Positions 15,899 to 23,616 of a DNA stretch of 40,513 nt are shown in pieces. The position numbers were made by a program, and so were the translations under genes. Under the pieces are notes generated by a model. The model had not been told where the DNA came from, did not search any database, and was given only the letters and a program-made list of their open reading frames with translations. How positions within the stretch are numbered: position 1 is the first letter of the stretch; each line of letters begins with the position of its first letter. Source of the stretch: Actinomycetota bacterium (GTDB lineage Bacteria; Actinomycetota; Rubrobacteria; Rubrobacterales; Rubrobacteraceae); assembly GCA_902810695.1 (NCBI GenBank), contig CADDYV010000031.1, positions 1 through 40,513 on the forward strand. The letters are read 5' to 3'.

Positions 15899-17440
15899 AT
15901 GGGAGTGGAAGGTCAGATCACAACCGGCGTCTGGGCGCACAAGAAGGCGCTCTTGACGCTCGTGATCCCCACCCGCAACGAAGCGGATAACATCTTGAAG
16001 CTCGCGCGAGAGCTGGAGGAAAGCCTCACCGGGGTTGATTACAGGCTGGTCTTCGTTGACGATTCTACGGACGAAACACCGAACATCATCGAAAAACTCG
16101 AAAAGGAAAACAGACGCATCACCCTGATCCGGCGCGAAAAAGGCGAGCAGGCTGGCGGGCTCTCGACGGCGGTCACAACCGGAATAGAAACGGTCTCCGG
16201 CGAGAGTGTCTATATCTGCGTGATGGACGCTGACCTTCAGCATCCTCCAGATAAGGTACGCGAGATGCTGGAGGTCGCCCGGGAATCGGAGGCGGATGTG
16301 GTGGTAGCGAGCCGTTATGCTCCGGGGGGCAGCTACTCGGGCCTCCGCGGTCTGGCGCGCCGCGGGGTTTCCCTGGGGAGCAAGTTCCTGGCGCAGATTG
16401 TCTTCAAGGAATCCCGCAAAACCAGCGATCCGATGACGGGCTTCTTTCTGGTCAAAAACGAGGCGATCTCCGGCATCCAGTTCCGCCCGACGGGTTTCAA
16501 GGTGCTCCTGGAGATACTTGTTTGCGCGCCGGAGTTGAAGGTGGTCGAGGTCCCATTCGATTTTGAAGTGCGCAACTCTGGCGTCTCGAAGGCGAACATG
16601 AAGCAGGGCCTGGAATATCTGGCGCACATCGCGAGCCTGTTCTGGTATGTCCCTTCGGCGGGGCGCTTCTGGAAGTTCGCCATGGTCGGGGCCTCGGGAG
16701 TGCTGGTAAACATGCTCACCCTGATCGTGCTGGCCGAGATCTTACACGCCGATAAGGTCATAGCCTGGATGTTCGCCGTCGGAGTGAGCATCCTGAGTAA
16801 CTTCCTCCTGAACAACGCATTCACCTGGCGTGATGTCAGACACTCCAGCCGCATCCACTTCCTAATGCGCGGCGTTCTGGCCTACCCGGTCGCAATAATC
16901 GGCATCGGGGCAAACTTCGCCGTCTACTACCCCCTGATCAAATACGTAACCGACGCGTTCCCCTACTACCTGATCTTCAACTTTCTCGGGATAGTCGCGG
17001 CCACAAGTGTGAACTTCATTCTTAGCTCCAGGCTTGTTTTCAGGCCCTCTGCTCCGAAAACGCTCGATACGAAGGCTCCTGCGGAACGGATAGCAGAGGA
17101 GATCCGGAGCGAGCTAAAAGCCGATCGGGTGAGTCTCATCCAGGTTCCCGAGTTGACGCCTTTGCAGAAAACCGCTGCTGGCAAGCTCTCCGACCTGGAT
17201 CTGGGCGTCGTGGAGTTCGTGGTCAGGAGTGCGCATCCAACTCTCACCGTGGTTGGCCCGCCACGCCCGCAAGCGCGCACCAATACCCGCTGGACCAACT
17301 TCCTGGCCGTACCGGTGCTGAGCGGCGGCCAGACGGTGGGCGTAATTTACGCTAGCCGTAACTCGACAGAACCCTTTAACGAAGAAGATCTCCGCTGGCT
17401 CACCGACTACGCCAGCACCGCTGCTCCAATTTTTGCCTGA
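15899..17440 (+). CDS. GT2 polyprenyl-phosphate glycosyltransferase fused to GtrA and a GAF-like domain
   Basis: A 513-residue three-part protein. Residues 18-245 form a GT2 glycosyltransferase of the dolichol-phosphate-mannose synthase type (VIPTRNEADN, VFVDDSTDET, DADLQHPP at 110-117). Residues 257-382 form a GtrA-type four-helix membrane domain (FWKFAMVGASGVLVNML onward), which is thought to help move the lipid-linked sugar across the membrane. Residues 395-513 look like a GAF domain (FLAVPV, GVIYASR, F-x-EEDLRWL). GT2-GtrA fusions are known. The added GAF suggests ligand- or redox-controlled activity. The start is ATG 15899, with a poor ribosome binding site and a TATGCT 14 bases upstream. 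It is divergent from acyP. Confidence 0.88.
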   Translation: MGVEGQITTGVWAHKKALLTLVIPTRNEADNILKLARELEESLTGVDYRLVFVDDSTDETPNIIEKLEKENRRITLIRREKGEQAGGLSTAVTTGIETVSGESVYICVMDADLQHPPDKVREMLEVARESEADVVVASRYAPGGSYSGLRGLARRGVSLGSKFLAQIVFKESRKTSDPMTGFFLVKNEAISGIQFRPTGFKVLLEILVCAPELKVVEVPFDFEVRNSGVSKANMKQGLEYLAHIASLFWYVPSAGRFWKFAMVGASGVLVNMLTLIVLAEILHADKVIAWMFAVGVSILSNFLLNNAFTWRDVRHSSRIHFLMRGVLAYPVAIIGIGANFAVYYPLIKYVTDAFPYYLIFNFLGIVAATSVNFILSSRLVFRPSAPKTLDTKAPAERIAEEIRSELKADRVSLIQVPELTPLQKTAAGKLSDLDLGVVEFVVRSAHPTLTVVGPPRPQARTNTRWTNFLAVPVLSGGQTVGVIYASRNSTEPFNEEDLRWLTDYASTAAPIFA

Positions 17441-17492
17441 AATGGACTCTCGCCAACATTAGATAGAGACGCTTCACATCATCCTCACCCTC

Positions 17493-17640
17493 TAAAGAGA
17501 CGAGCCCGGAAGCCAGCTGGCTTCCGGGCTCGCGGTCCTAAATGGACCTTTCGGACTCCACCTTACCCCTCCCAATCGGTGGAGACCATGAGGCGTTCCC
17601 CGTAGCTCTTGAACCGAGCCCCAAAATCCAGGGAACGCGT
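17493..17640 (-). ncRNA. Candidate structured RNA: four consecutive hairpins
   Basis: No gene lies between 17441 and 17997. Within it are four perfect hairpins in 138 bases: a 32-base palindrome (17501-17532), GGTCC/GGACC (17534-17548), CTCCACC/GGTGGAG (17556-17584) and GCGTTCCC/GGGAACGC (17593-17638). The last encloses a GCTC/GAGC hairpin (17605-17619). Read on the minus strand, the palindrome comes last and is followed by TCTCTTTA, as for a small RNA ending in an intrinsic terminator. Read on the plus strand, it would be a leader of pilT. It matches no riboswitch consensus I know. The strand is a guess. 17750-17880 is strikingly AT-rich and probably holds the pilT promoter. Confidence 0.4.
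17501..17532. terminator. Perfect 32-base palindrome, likely transcription terminator
   Basis: CGAGCCCGGAAGCCAG is followed directly by its exact reverse complement, giving a GC-rich stem of 14 bp with a four-base loop. It begins 61 bases after the stop of the glycosyltransferase fusion. The minus-strand flank is TCTCTTTA. The plus-strand flank has no T-run. Confidence 0.55.
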
Positions 17641-17997
17641 CGTCCGGCAAACTAGCACCATCACACTCACCCCGCAACCTTACATCCAGTATTCAACCGG
17701 ATCCCGCAGCATATCTACCCCCTCTAACTACACAACATATACGTCACAGCTTATCCATGCCACACAGCTTCTTGAGTTTTAACCAGAAATTTAAAGTTTA
17801 TGCAGGATTTAAATAATTCTAAGCTTTAAGTTTAGATATATTTATGGTTTAGCTTAACAGATTTCTTTCCACAAAGATCACTGGTGGAAAGTGAGGCTCT
17901 TCCGAGGGTGTTTCACTTGGGGCTAAAGTATTGCCTTCCCTCTTTCGATAAAGATAGCGGAGACATGTTTGACGAAGTTCACGGTCAGGAGATCTGG

Positions 17998-19089
17998 ATG
18001 AGCGGGAAAAAGATAGACGTTCTGGCGCAAAAGCTGATAGGTCTGGAGGGAAGTGACCTACACCTCAAGGTTGGTGCTCCCCCGACGGTCCGGATACACG
18101 GGAAACTGGAGAGACTTGAAGGATATGAGGTCCTACGCCCGGCTGATACAGAGGAGATACTGCGGGAGATCATCCCGGAAGGGCTGCCCTCGGAGTTCGA
18201 GGAAGAAGGAGAAACGGATTTCTCCTACTCTGTCTCCGGGGTAGGGCGGTTCCGGGTGAACGCTTTCCGGCAGCGGGGTTCGATCTCCATAGTCATGCGC
18301 TTCATACCGTTTGGTGTGCCGAGGTTCGAGGACCTGAATTTGCCAGAAGCCATACGCAAGCTCGCCCTCGAAGAGCGCGGGATCATCCTGGTAACCGGAA
18401 CCACCGGCAGCGGAAAGTCAACGACGCTCGCGGCGATGCTGAATCTGGTGAACCGCTCCACCGCAAAGCACATCGTTACCATAGAGGACCCGATAGAGTT
18501 CTTGCACCGGGATCACATGAGCATCATAAACCAGCGTCAGGTTGGTTCTGATACGGCTTCGTTCGCGCGAGCGTTAAGGCGCGTTTTGAGGCAAGATCCG
18601 GACATAATCCTCATCGGTGAGATCCGGGACACCGAGACCGCCCAGATAGCACTCTCGGCGGCGGAGACCGGGCATCTGGTTCTCTCGACGCTTCACACCG
18701 TGGATGCCACCGAAACCATAAACCGGATGATAGATCTCTTCCCGCCGCATGAGCGCGGACAGGTGAGGGCCATGCTCGCAGGCACCCTCAAGGGCATTAT
18801 CGGGCAGAGGCTCATACGAACCAAAGACGGCGAAGGAAGGGCGGCTGCGTGCGAGGTCATGGTAATGACTGGGCGTATCAGGGACTTTATCCTGGACCCC
18901 AACCAGACCGGACAGATCCAGCAGGCCATCGCCGAAGGTGAATACTACGGAATGCAGACCTTTGATCAGGCCCTGCTGAAGCTCGTCGAGGAAGGCCGTG
19001 TTGATTACGAGGAAGCTCTCAAGGTTTCGAGCCGTCCGCAGGACTTCCGCCTGATGGTACAGTCCATAGGTCTCGGCGTCTCCCGTTGA
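17998..19089 (+). CDS. pilT: PilT-type twitching-motility/retraction ATPase
   Basis: A 363-residue hexameric secretion-type ATPase. It has an N-terminal PAS-like domain with the family phrase GSDLHLKVGAPPTVRIHGKL. Walker A GTTGSGKST is at 134-142, the Asp box is in IVTIEDPIEF, Walker B is in DIILIGEIRDTET, and the His box is in TGHLVLSTLHTVDATETI. ATG 17998 is preferred over ATG 17965 and the frame start at 17884 because an AGGAG lies six bases before it and it gives the usual PilT length. No other pilus gene is visible within 20 kb on either side. It powers pilus retraction if pili exist elsewhere. The long 5' region may be regulatory. Confidence 0.92.
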   Translation: MSGKKIDVLAQKLIGLEGSDLHLKVGAPPTVRIHGKLERLEGYEVLRPADTEEILREIIPEGLPSEFEEEGETDFSYSVSGVGRFRVNAFRQRGSISIVMRFIPFGVPRFEDLNLPEAIRKLALEERGIILVTGTTGSGKSTTLAAMLNLVNRSTAKHIVTIEDPIEFLHRDHMSIINQRQVGSDTASFARALRRVLRQDPDIILIGEIRDTETAQIALSAAETGHLVLSTLHTVDATETINRMIDLFPPHERGQVRAMLAGTLKGIIGQRLIRTKDGEGRAAACEVMVMTGRIRDFILDPNQTGQIQQAIAEGEYYGMQTFDQALLKLVEEGRVDYEEALKVSSRPQDFRLMVQSIGLGVSR

Positions 19090-19174
19090 TAAAGTTCCAG
19101 CCTTCCAGGATAATCTCGTCCGCATGAGGTAAAACCCGTCTTCTGGGTGCTCTATACTTGCGCGGGCTTGCATA

Positions 19175-20206
19175 GTGCGGGAGGTTTGGCACATCCTTCA
19201 GGAAATTTCAGAGCAGCGGTTGTGGAACGAAGAGGTCAAGAAGCTCGGGGGAACCGTGTTCCAGTCCTGGGAATGGGGAGAATTCCGGCTCCGCCACGGC
19301 TGGAAACCCCTGAGAATCCTCGACCAGGAGCGCGGGATCGCAGCTCAGGTCTTGCTCCGGAGCCTGCCAGGGCTCGGCTCTTTCGCCTACGTGCCGGGCG
19401 GTCCTCTCTTTGGAGCTTCCTCGGGTCTTGAGGAAGCTGCCGAGTCCATTGCTGCCCGGGCCAAAAAAAGCGGTGCGAGCTTAATCGAGGTAGAACCGCG
19501 GGTAGAAGAGAAACAAGGCTTCAAAGCCAGCGGGTTTGTCAGGAGCAAGAGCCCGGTCCAGCCTCGATGCACGTTCATGGTTCCATTGCTCAAAGATCCG
19601 GATGAGCAGCTCGCGGCCTTCCCCAAAGATGCCCGCTACTCTGTTCGGCGGGCTCACCGTGACGGGATAGAAGCTTACGCTTCGACGACGAGCGTCTCGC
19701 AGGATCTGGAAGAGTTTCTGGATCTTCTCGAGGAAACCGCCGGTAGGCAAAAGTTTGCCCTCCGGTCTCGCGAATATTACCGCCAGTTCGTAAGGGACCT
19801 GCCAGCTACCCTGGTGTGCGCACGTCCCGGCGGCGACGGGCCGCTTCTGGTCGGCGCGATAATCCTCGTATTTGGGGATGAGGCCCACTACCTGCACGGC
19901 GCCTCTGGCAGAGGCGAGAACCCCTACGCCTCCTATCTCGTGCAGTTCGAGGCAATGCGCGCCGCCCGGAGAGCAGGGGCAAAATGGTACGACATGGGGG
20001 GTATTCCATGCGCTCCGCACGAAGAAGATCCCCTCTGGGGCGTCTACAAGTTCAAGAAGAAGTTTGGCGGGGAAGAGAGGCGTTTTGTCGGAGCCTACGA
20101 AAAGAACCTCGACCCCGCTCGCTCGCGGTTGGCGCGGGCCGGACTCCGAGGCTACTATGCGCTCCAGAAGTTGCGCGGAAAGAGCGCAGGCCCGATAAGC
20201 GATTAG
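19175..20206 (+). CDS. FemAB-family peptidoglycan-bridge aminoacyltransferase-like protein
   Basis: A 343-residue protein with the duplicated GNAT-like fold of FemX/FemA/BacA enzymes, which add amino acids from aminoacyl-tRNA to lipid II stem peptides. Family marks are FQSWEWGEFRLRHGW near the N-terminus, the KDARYSVRRAHRDGI block, and the C-terminal YASYLVQFEAMRAARRAGAKWYDMGGI and YKFKKKFGGE segments. GTG 19175 is the first in-frame start. A GGGAGG lies inside the first codons, so the start is uncertain. A TATACT -10 element sits at about 19152. It could instead act on another acceptor, because FemAB-like proteins are diverse. Confidence 0.85.
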   Translation: MREVWHILQEISEQRLWNEEVKKLGGTVFQSWEWGEFRLRHGWKPLRILDQERGIAAQVLLRSLPGLGSFAYVPGGPLFGASSGLEEAAESIAARAKKSGASLIEVEPRVEEKQGFKASGFVRSKSPVQPRCTFMVPLLKDPDEQLAAFPKDARYSVRRAHRDGIEAYASTTSVSQDLEEFLDLLEETAGRQKFALRSREYYRQFVRDLPATLVCARPGGDGPLLVGAIILVFGDEAHYLHGASGRGENPYASYLVQFEAMRAARRAGAKWYDMGGIPCAPHEEDPLWGVYKFKKKFGGEERRFVGAYEKNLDPARSRLARAGLRGYYALQKLRGKSAGPISD

Positions 20207-20239
20207 GAAACGCCTTGGGTCATGGATTCCACCGCGTTT

Positions 20240-20252
20240 TATACTCTTCTGT
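20240..20252 (+). promoter_or_regulatory. -10 element and seven-base spacer of a leaderless promoter
   Basis: TATACT (20240-20245) ends seven bases before the ATG at 20253, with no ribosome binding sequence between. Transcription would therefore begin at the start codon. A weak TTGGGT lies 19 bases upstream of the -10. Confidence 0.5.
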
Positions 20253-21080
20253 ATGAGACCGATCTGCTTTCTATCGGATTTCGGGCTTGCCGACGACTTC
20301 GTCGGTTCCTGCAAGGGAGTGATCGCGAAAATAGCGCCAGGCGCCCGGGTAATAGACCTGACCCACGAGGTTTCGAGCTTCGAGATACAGGCCGGAGCGG
20401 AGATGCTCCAACACGCCACCCGCTATATGCCCCCGGATACCATCTACCTGGCGGTCGTGGACCCGGGAGTAGGTACAGAACGCAGGGAGATCGCGCTGCA
20501 AACCGAAAGCGGGGCCTTCATGGTAGGCCCCGACAACGGGCTCCTGATCCCGGCGTCCGACTCCCTGGGTGGCGTCTCTGAAGCAGTGTCGCTGACCGAC
20601 AGCCGCTACCATCTCCACCCGGTTTCCAGCACATTTCACGGTCGCGACATCTTTGCACCAGCGGCGGCACATCTTGCCGTGGGCGTAAAACTCGAAGCCC
20701 TGGGAGAGCCGATTACCCCCGATTCTCTAACGCGTACCCACTTTCCGGAAAGCAGAAAGACAGATGCCGGTAAAGACATCGAAACCAGGATCATCTCCGT
20801 AGATCGTTTTGGCAACGCCCGGCTCTCCATCATGCAAGAGGAGATCAAAGTCGGCTACGGTTCTCCGCTGATCGTTGATACGGGAGATGGCGGCATGAAA
20901 GTCCGCTACGTCAAGACCTTCGGGGCGGCAAAAGCCGGGGAGTTGATCCTGATCCCCGACTCCCACTGGCGCCTGAGCCTCGCTATAAACAAAGGCAATG
21001 CATCCCGCGCCCTCTCCCTGAAACCGGGCGACTCTGTACACCTGAAGCTTCTTGAAAACACCACCGATGAATACTCCTGA
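20253..21080 (+). CDS. SAM hydroxide adenosyltransferase (DUF62, SAM hydrolase)
   Basis: A 275-residue member of the fluorinase/chlorinase superfamily, DUF62 branch, which splits S-adenosylmethionine to adenosine and methionine using water. Seen blocks are LSDFGLADDFVG, VIDLTHEV, VVDPGVGTERR, VGPDNGLL and STFHGRDIFAPAAAHLA, the last containing the His-Arg-Asp cluster of hydrolases. A C-terminal DRFGNARLS plus INKGNASRAL barrel is also present. The ATG at 20253 has no ribosome binding site and appears leaderless. Its last 14 bases overlap the next gene. The physiological role is not settled for this family. Confidence 0.93.
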   Translation: MRPICFLSDFGLADDFVGSCKGVIAKIAPGARVIDLTHEVSSFEIQAGAEMLQHATRYMPPDTIYLAVVDPGVGTERREIALQTESGAFMVGPDNGLLIPASDSLGGVSEAVSLTDSRYHLHPVSSTFHGRDIFAPAAAHLAVGVKLEALGEPITPDSLTRTHFPESRKTDAGKDIETRIISVDRFGNARLSIMQEEIKVGYGSPLIVDTGDGGMKVRYVKTFGAAKAGELILIPDSHWRLSLAINKGNASRALSLKPGDSVHLKLLENTTDEYS

Positions 21081-21864
21081 GCGACAGGACGATTCGGATC
21101 ACCACGCCCTCTCGCCGGCTGAACGCCGCCGGGTGGTAAGCGCCGCGCTCCTGCGCCCCGTAAACCTGTTGATGCTGGTGGTCGGGGGGGTTATCTTCGC
21201 CACCACGCTGACAGCAAGCTCGCTGGCGTGGGTAATACTGTTTCTGACCCTTCTCACATACGCCTCCCTCGCCACCCTAGCTGCAAAAGATCCCGTCTTC
21301 AAACGCCGCGTTTTACAAGGGCGAGATGCGGCTCCACCCGGCGCTACACCCCGAAAAACTCCCGATATATCACCGGAACGCAGGGCTCACTGGCTCCCGC
21401 GAGGCGAGACCCGCGAGAAAGTCGAGGACGCACTGGCGAACTACCGGAAGGTCGTAACCGCCATCGAGCAGGCGAATGAGGTAACCCGGGCCGTACTCAG
21501 CGACTCGGTTCCCAAGTTACACGCGGCGGCGGACAGACTCGTTGATGTCGCCCACAAAAAGGAAAAAGCAGCGGAAGCTATTCGGAATCTACGTTCCTCA
21601 GCCGAATTTTCCGGGTCTGATGAGGGACGTAAGCGAGAGATCCAGGGTTTAGAAAACGAGATACAGGCGGCGGATACGGAAATTTCCAGGATGTCGGAGC
21701 GGTTTCTCGAACTTCGAGCCCGGATCGTTCGCATCTCCATCGAGGATGGAAGCGAGGCCCGGGCATCGGCCGCAGAGCTGGATTTTTCTCTGGATAGTCT
21801 AAATGCCCGGCTCGATGCCCTTGGGGAAACCCTGTCTCCGCCAGACCAGTCCCCCGAGCACTAG
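21067..21864 (+). CDS. Membrane-anchored coiled-coil protein
   Basis: About 265 residues, family not recognised. A basic N-terminal segment (PAERRRVVSAALLRPVN) leads into two adjacent hydrophobic helices (about residues 32-68). From about 115 to the C-terminus the protein is a long charged helix/coiled coil rich in Ala, Glu, Arg and Lys. This layout resembles many actinobacterial envelope proteins associated with cell division or shape. ATG 21067 overlaps the SAM hydrolase stop by 14 bases, pointing to coupling. The in-frame TTG at 21052 is a less likely start. It converges with the SepIVA-like gene, which is also coiled-coil. Confidence 0.75.
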   Translation: MNTPERQDDSDHHALSPAERRRVVSAALLRPVNLLMLVVGGVIFATTLTASSLAWVILFLTLLTYASLATLAAKDPVFKRRVLQGRDAAPPGATPRKTPDISPERRAHWLPRGETREKVEDALANYRKVVTAIEQANEVTRAVLSDSVPKLHAAADRLVDVAHKKEKAAEAIRNLRSSAEFSGSDEGRKREIQGLENEIQAADTEISRMSERFLELRARIVRISIEDGSEARASAAELDFSLDSLNARLDALGETLSPPDQSPEH

Positions 21865-21882
21865 TGCCGGAACTTCAAGGCC

Positions 21883-21900
21883 GCTCTGGTTAAGCAGAGC
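21883..21900. terminator. Small hairpin between convergent coiled-coil genes
   Basis: GCTCTG-GTTAAG-CAGAGC, a 6-bp stem with a six-base loop, covers the stop codon of the minus-strand gene and lies just after the plus-strand stop. It may act in both directions. There is no T-run. Confidence 0.35.
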
Positions 21901-22429
21901 TCGCTCGCCATCCCTCCCCTGTATCCTCGTCTGACGATGGATCGTAGCGCACTGGCTGGCGCAAAGCGGCGTTGTTCAACTCCCGGCGAGACTCGTCGAT
22001 CGAAGCCAGGGAATCTTGAAACCAGTCCTCCAACTGTCCCAGGATACGATCACGGTACGCCTCCGCGCCTCCAGCAACCTCCTCCGCATATCGCTCCGCG
22101 CGTTCGACGACCTCTTCCGCATCCTGCTGCGCTCGCCGGTACGGCTCTGTACTCAATACGAGAGACTCCGCCCGCTCGCGCGCATTCTCGACGATACGCC
22201 GGGCTTCCTCCTCAGCCCCGGCTATCACGGCACCACACTCCCGGTGGACGGATTCTGCCTCCGTAAGCTCCGCAGGCAGCATCCCCCTCAACTCATCCAA
22301 CAGCACCAGCATGTCAGTCCGGTCAACAACCGCCCTGCTCCTGCGCATAGGCACGCCGGATGCTTCCTGACAGATCGCCTCCAACTCATCCAACACTTCG
22401 CTTATGTGCGTTACCTCTCCTCTCATCAT
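21890..22429 (-). CDS. SepIVA/DivIVA-like cell-division coiled-coil protein
   Basis: About 179 residues. The N-terminal pattern EVLDELEAICQEASGVPM, then RTDMLVLLDELRGMLPAEL, matches the start of mycobacterial SepIVA and related actinobacterial DivIVA-like proteins. An Ala/Glu/Arg coiled coil follows, and the C-terminal GQLEDWFQDSLASIDESRREL also resembles the end of SepIVA. It is about 60-70 residues shorter, with a shorter coiled coil. SepIVA acts at the septum and in intracellular membrane domain organisation. ATG 22429 is used. A GTG at 22447 is in frame, and a strong AGGAGAGG lies inside the first codons, followed by ATA eight bases on, so the start is unclear. 22448-22711 upstream is AT-rich, with no gene seen. 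Confidence 0.8.
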   Translation of the reverse strand: MMRGEVTHISEVLDELEAICQEASGVPMRRSRAVVDRTDMLVLLDELRGMLPAELTEAESVHRECGAVIAGAEEEARRIVENARERAESLVLSTEPYRRAQQDAEEVVERAERYAEEVAGGAEAYRDRILGQLEDWFQDSLASIDESRRELNNAALRQPVRYDPSSDEDTGEGWRASSA

Positions 22430-22711
22430 GGATACCAACCCTAGCACGCATTTTGAGGCTATGCCAGCATTTCTAAAAGTTTTTTTTGCAGCTTTATCTG
22501 AACTTTAGATGCAATTTAACCTGGAAATTAAGTGTAGTTGTTCCTCTAAATCAACTGGACGTTTTTTGTCTCCAGATCGCGAAGTTTTTGGCTTGGTAAT
22601 GGGGTTTTCTCGAAATACCCAGACGTGAACCGTTACACCAAAGATTCAACTGATGGTTTAGATAGTTCGACCTGCACAGTTATTGAACAAAGGGTTACTT
22701 TCTCACGTCGG

Positions 22712-23203
22712 CTAGCGGTTGCTGGCAACAACCGCGGAGATAATAGCGATAGCGGCGGAGATGAGCATGAAAGTGGGGAGGTTTCCAGCTCCGGTCAGGA
22801 TCGGCAGAACCAGGAAGGGTACGTAGGCTATGAACACCGCGATGCCGGAGATGACCATCGCGACCCAACCCCCGTTGCGTCCGCCTGCACGGTTGATGAA
22901 GGTTCCGGCGGCGGAACCGGCGATAATGGAGATGATGATGCTCGCGAAGTGAATCCGCGACAAGAAGTAGACCACCGCAAGGCCGATAAGCGCGACCGCG
23001 ACTCCGGCCAGAAGGCTTTTGATGACCTGGCTGGATTTCATCGCGCCGACGCGGGCTCTTCGGGGGAGCCGGGCGTCCTCGGGGCACTTTATTCCAACGT
23101 CAGTGGGAACCATGCAGTCTGTGCAGATCGGTCGCCCACAGGTGGCGCAGGTAACCCGCGTCTCCCTTTTAGGGTGGCGGTAGCAATGCATTATCTCGGC
23201 CAT
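22712..23203 (-). CDS. B-box-type zinc-finger membrane protein
   Basis: A 163-residue protein. Residues 6-43 carry a B-box-like zinc ribbon (Cys/His pattern C-H-C-C-C-C-C: CYRHPKRE, CATCGRPICTDC, KCPED). Such ribbons are found at the N-terminus of some actinobacterial rhomboid proteases. The remaining 110 residues are three or four transmembrane helices without rhomboid catalytic residues. It starts immediately after the hspR TAA stop, so it is the last gene of the dnaK operon and probably co-induced by heat. A membrane quality-control role would fit the setting but is not shown. Confidence 0.8.
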   Translation of the reverse strand: MAEIMHCYRHPKRETRVTCATCGRPICTDCMVPTDVGIKCPEDARLPRRARVGAMKSSQVIKSLLAGVAVALIGLAVVYFLSRIHFASIIISIIAGSAAGTFINRAGGRNGGWVAMVISGIAVFIAYVPFLVLPILTGAGNLPTFMLISAAIAIISAVVASNR

Positions 23204-23596
23204 TTACATGCTCCGCTTGATAATTTCGCCACGCGGCATAACGACGAGCTCTCGTTTGTAGCTGCGATGCACCTCTCGGATGGCCCGACTATGCTCCAGC
23301 TTCTGTCTCTCGAGTTCCTCGCGCAGCTTCAGGTTCTCGGCATTCAACTCCATTATCTGCCGCTCGAGATCCAGGATTTTCCTCACCCCCGCCAGGTTCA
23401 TGCCCATCTCCTGGGTAAGCTTCTGTATGTAACGCCCGAGCTCCACATCTTCCTGGGAGTAGAGACGGGTGTTCTTTATGCTCTTGCGGGGACGCAGCAA
23501 GCCCTTTTGCTCGTACATTCTCAAGGTCTGCGGATGCACCCCGATAAGCTCCGCAGCTACCCCGATCATGAATACCGGCCGCTTTCGCATATTCAC
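23204..23596 (-). CDS. hspR: HspR heat-shock repressor (MerR family)
   Basis: A 130-residue MerR-type regulator. PVFMIGVAAELIGVHPQT is the helix-turn-helix start and LRMYEQKGLLRPRKSIKNTR the wing. YSQEDVELGRYIQKLTQEMG and NLAGVRKILDLE are HspR hallmarks, followed by a coiled coil. HspR uses DnaK as co-repressor to shut off the dnaK operon through HAIR sites, and one such candidate is seen upstream of dnaK. The start is GTG 23596 or ATG 23590. A GAGG eight bases before the ATG slightly favours the latter. It follows dnaJ by 20 bases and abuts the B-box gene. Confidence 0.95.
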   Translation of the reverse strand: MNMRKRPVFMIGVAAELIGVHPQTLRMYEQKGLLRPRKSIKNTRLYSQEDVELGRYIQKLTQEMGMNLAGVRKILDLERQIMELNAENLKLREELERQKLEHSRAIREVHRSYKRELVVMPRGEIIKRSM

Positions 23597-23616
23597 GACC
23601 TCGTACCTTCTTCCCG

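Noticed and set aside
15812-16627. N-terminal extension of the acylphosphatase frame to 366 residues
   Set aside because: The extension is antisense to the glycosyltransferase gene. A strong ribosome binding site precedes ATG 15811.
17605-17625. tRNA-like T-arm (GGTTCAAG on the minus strand)
   Set aside because: The stem and loop do not fit a T-arm, and no acceptor or D-arm partners are present.
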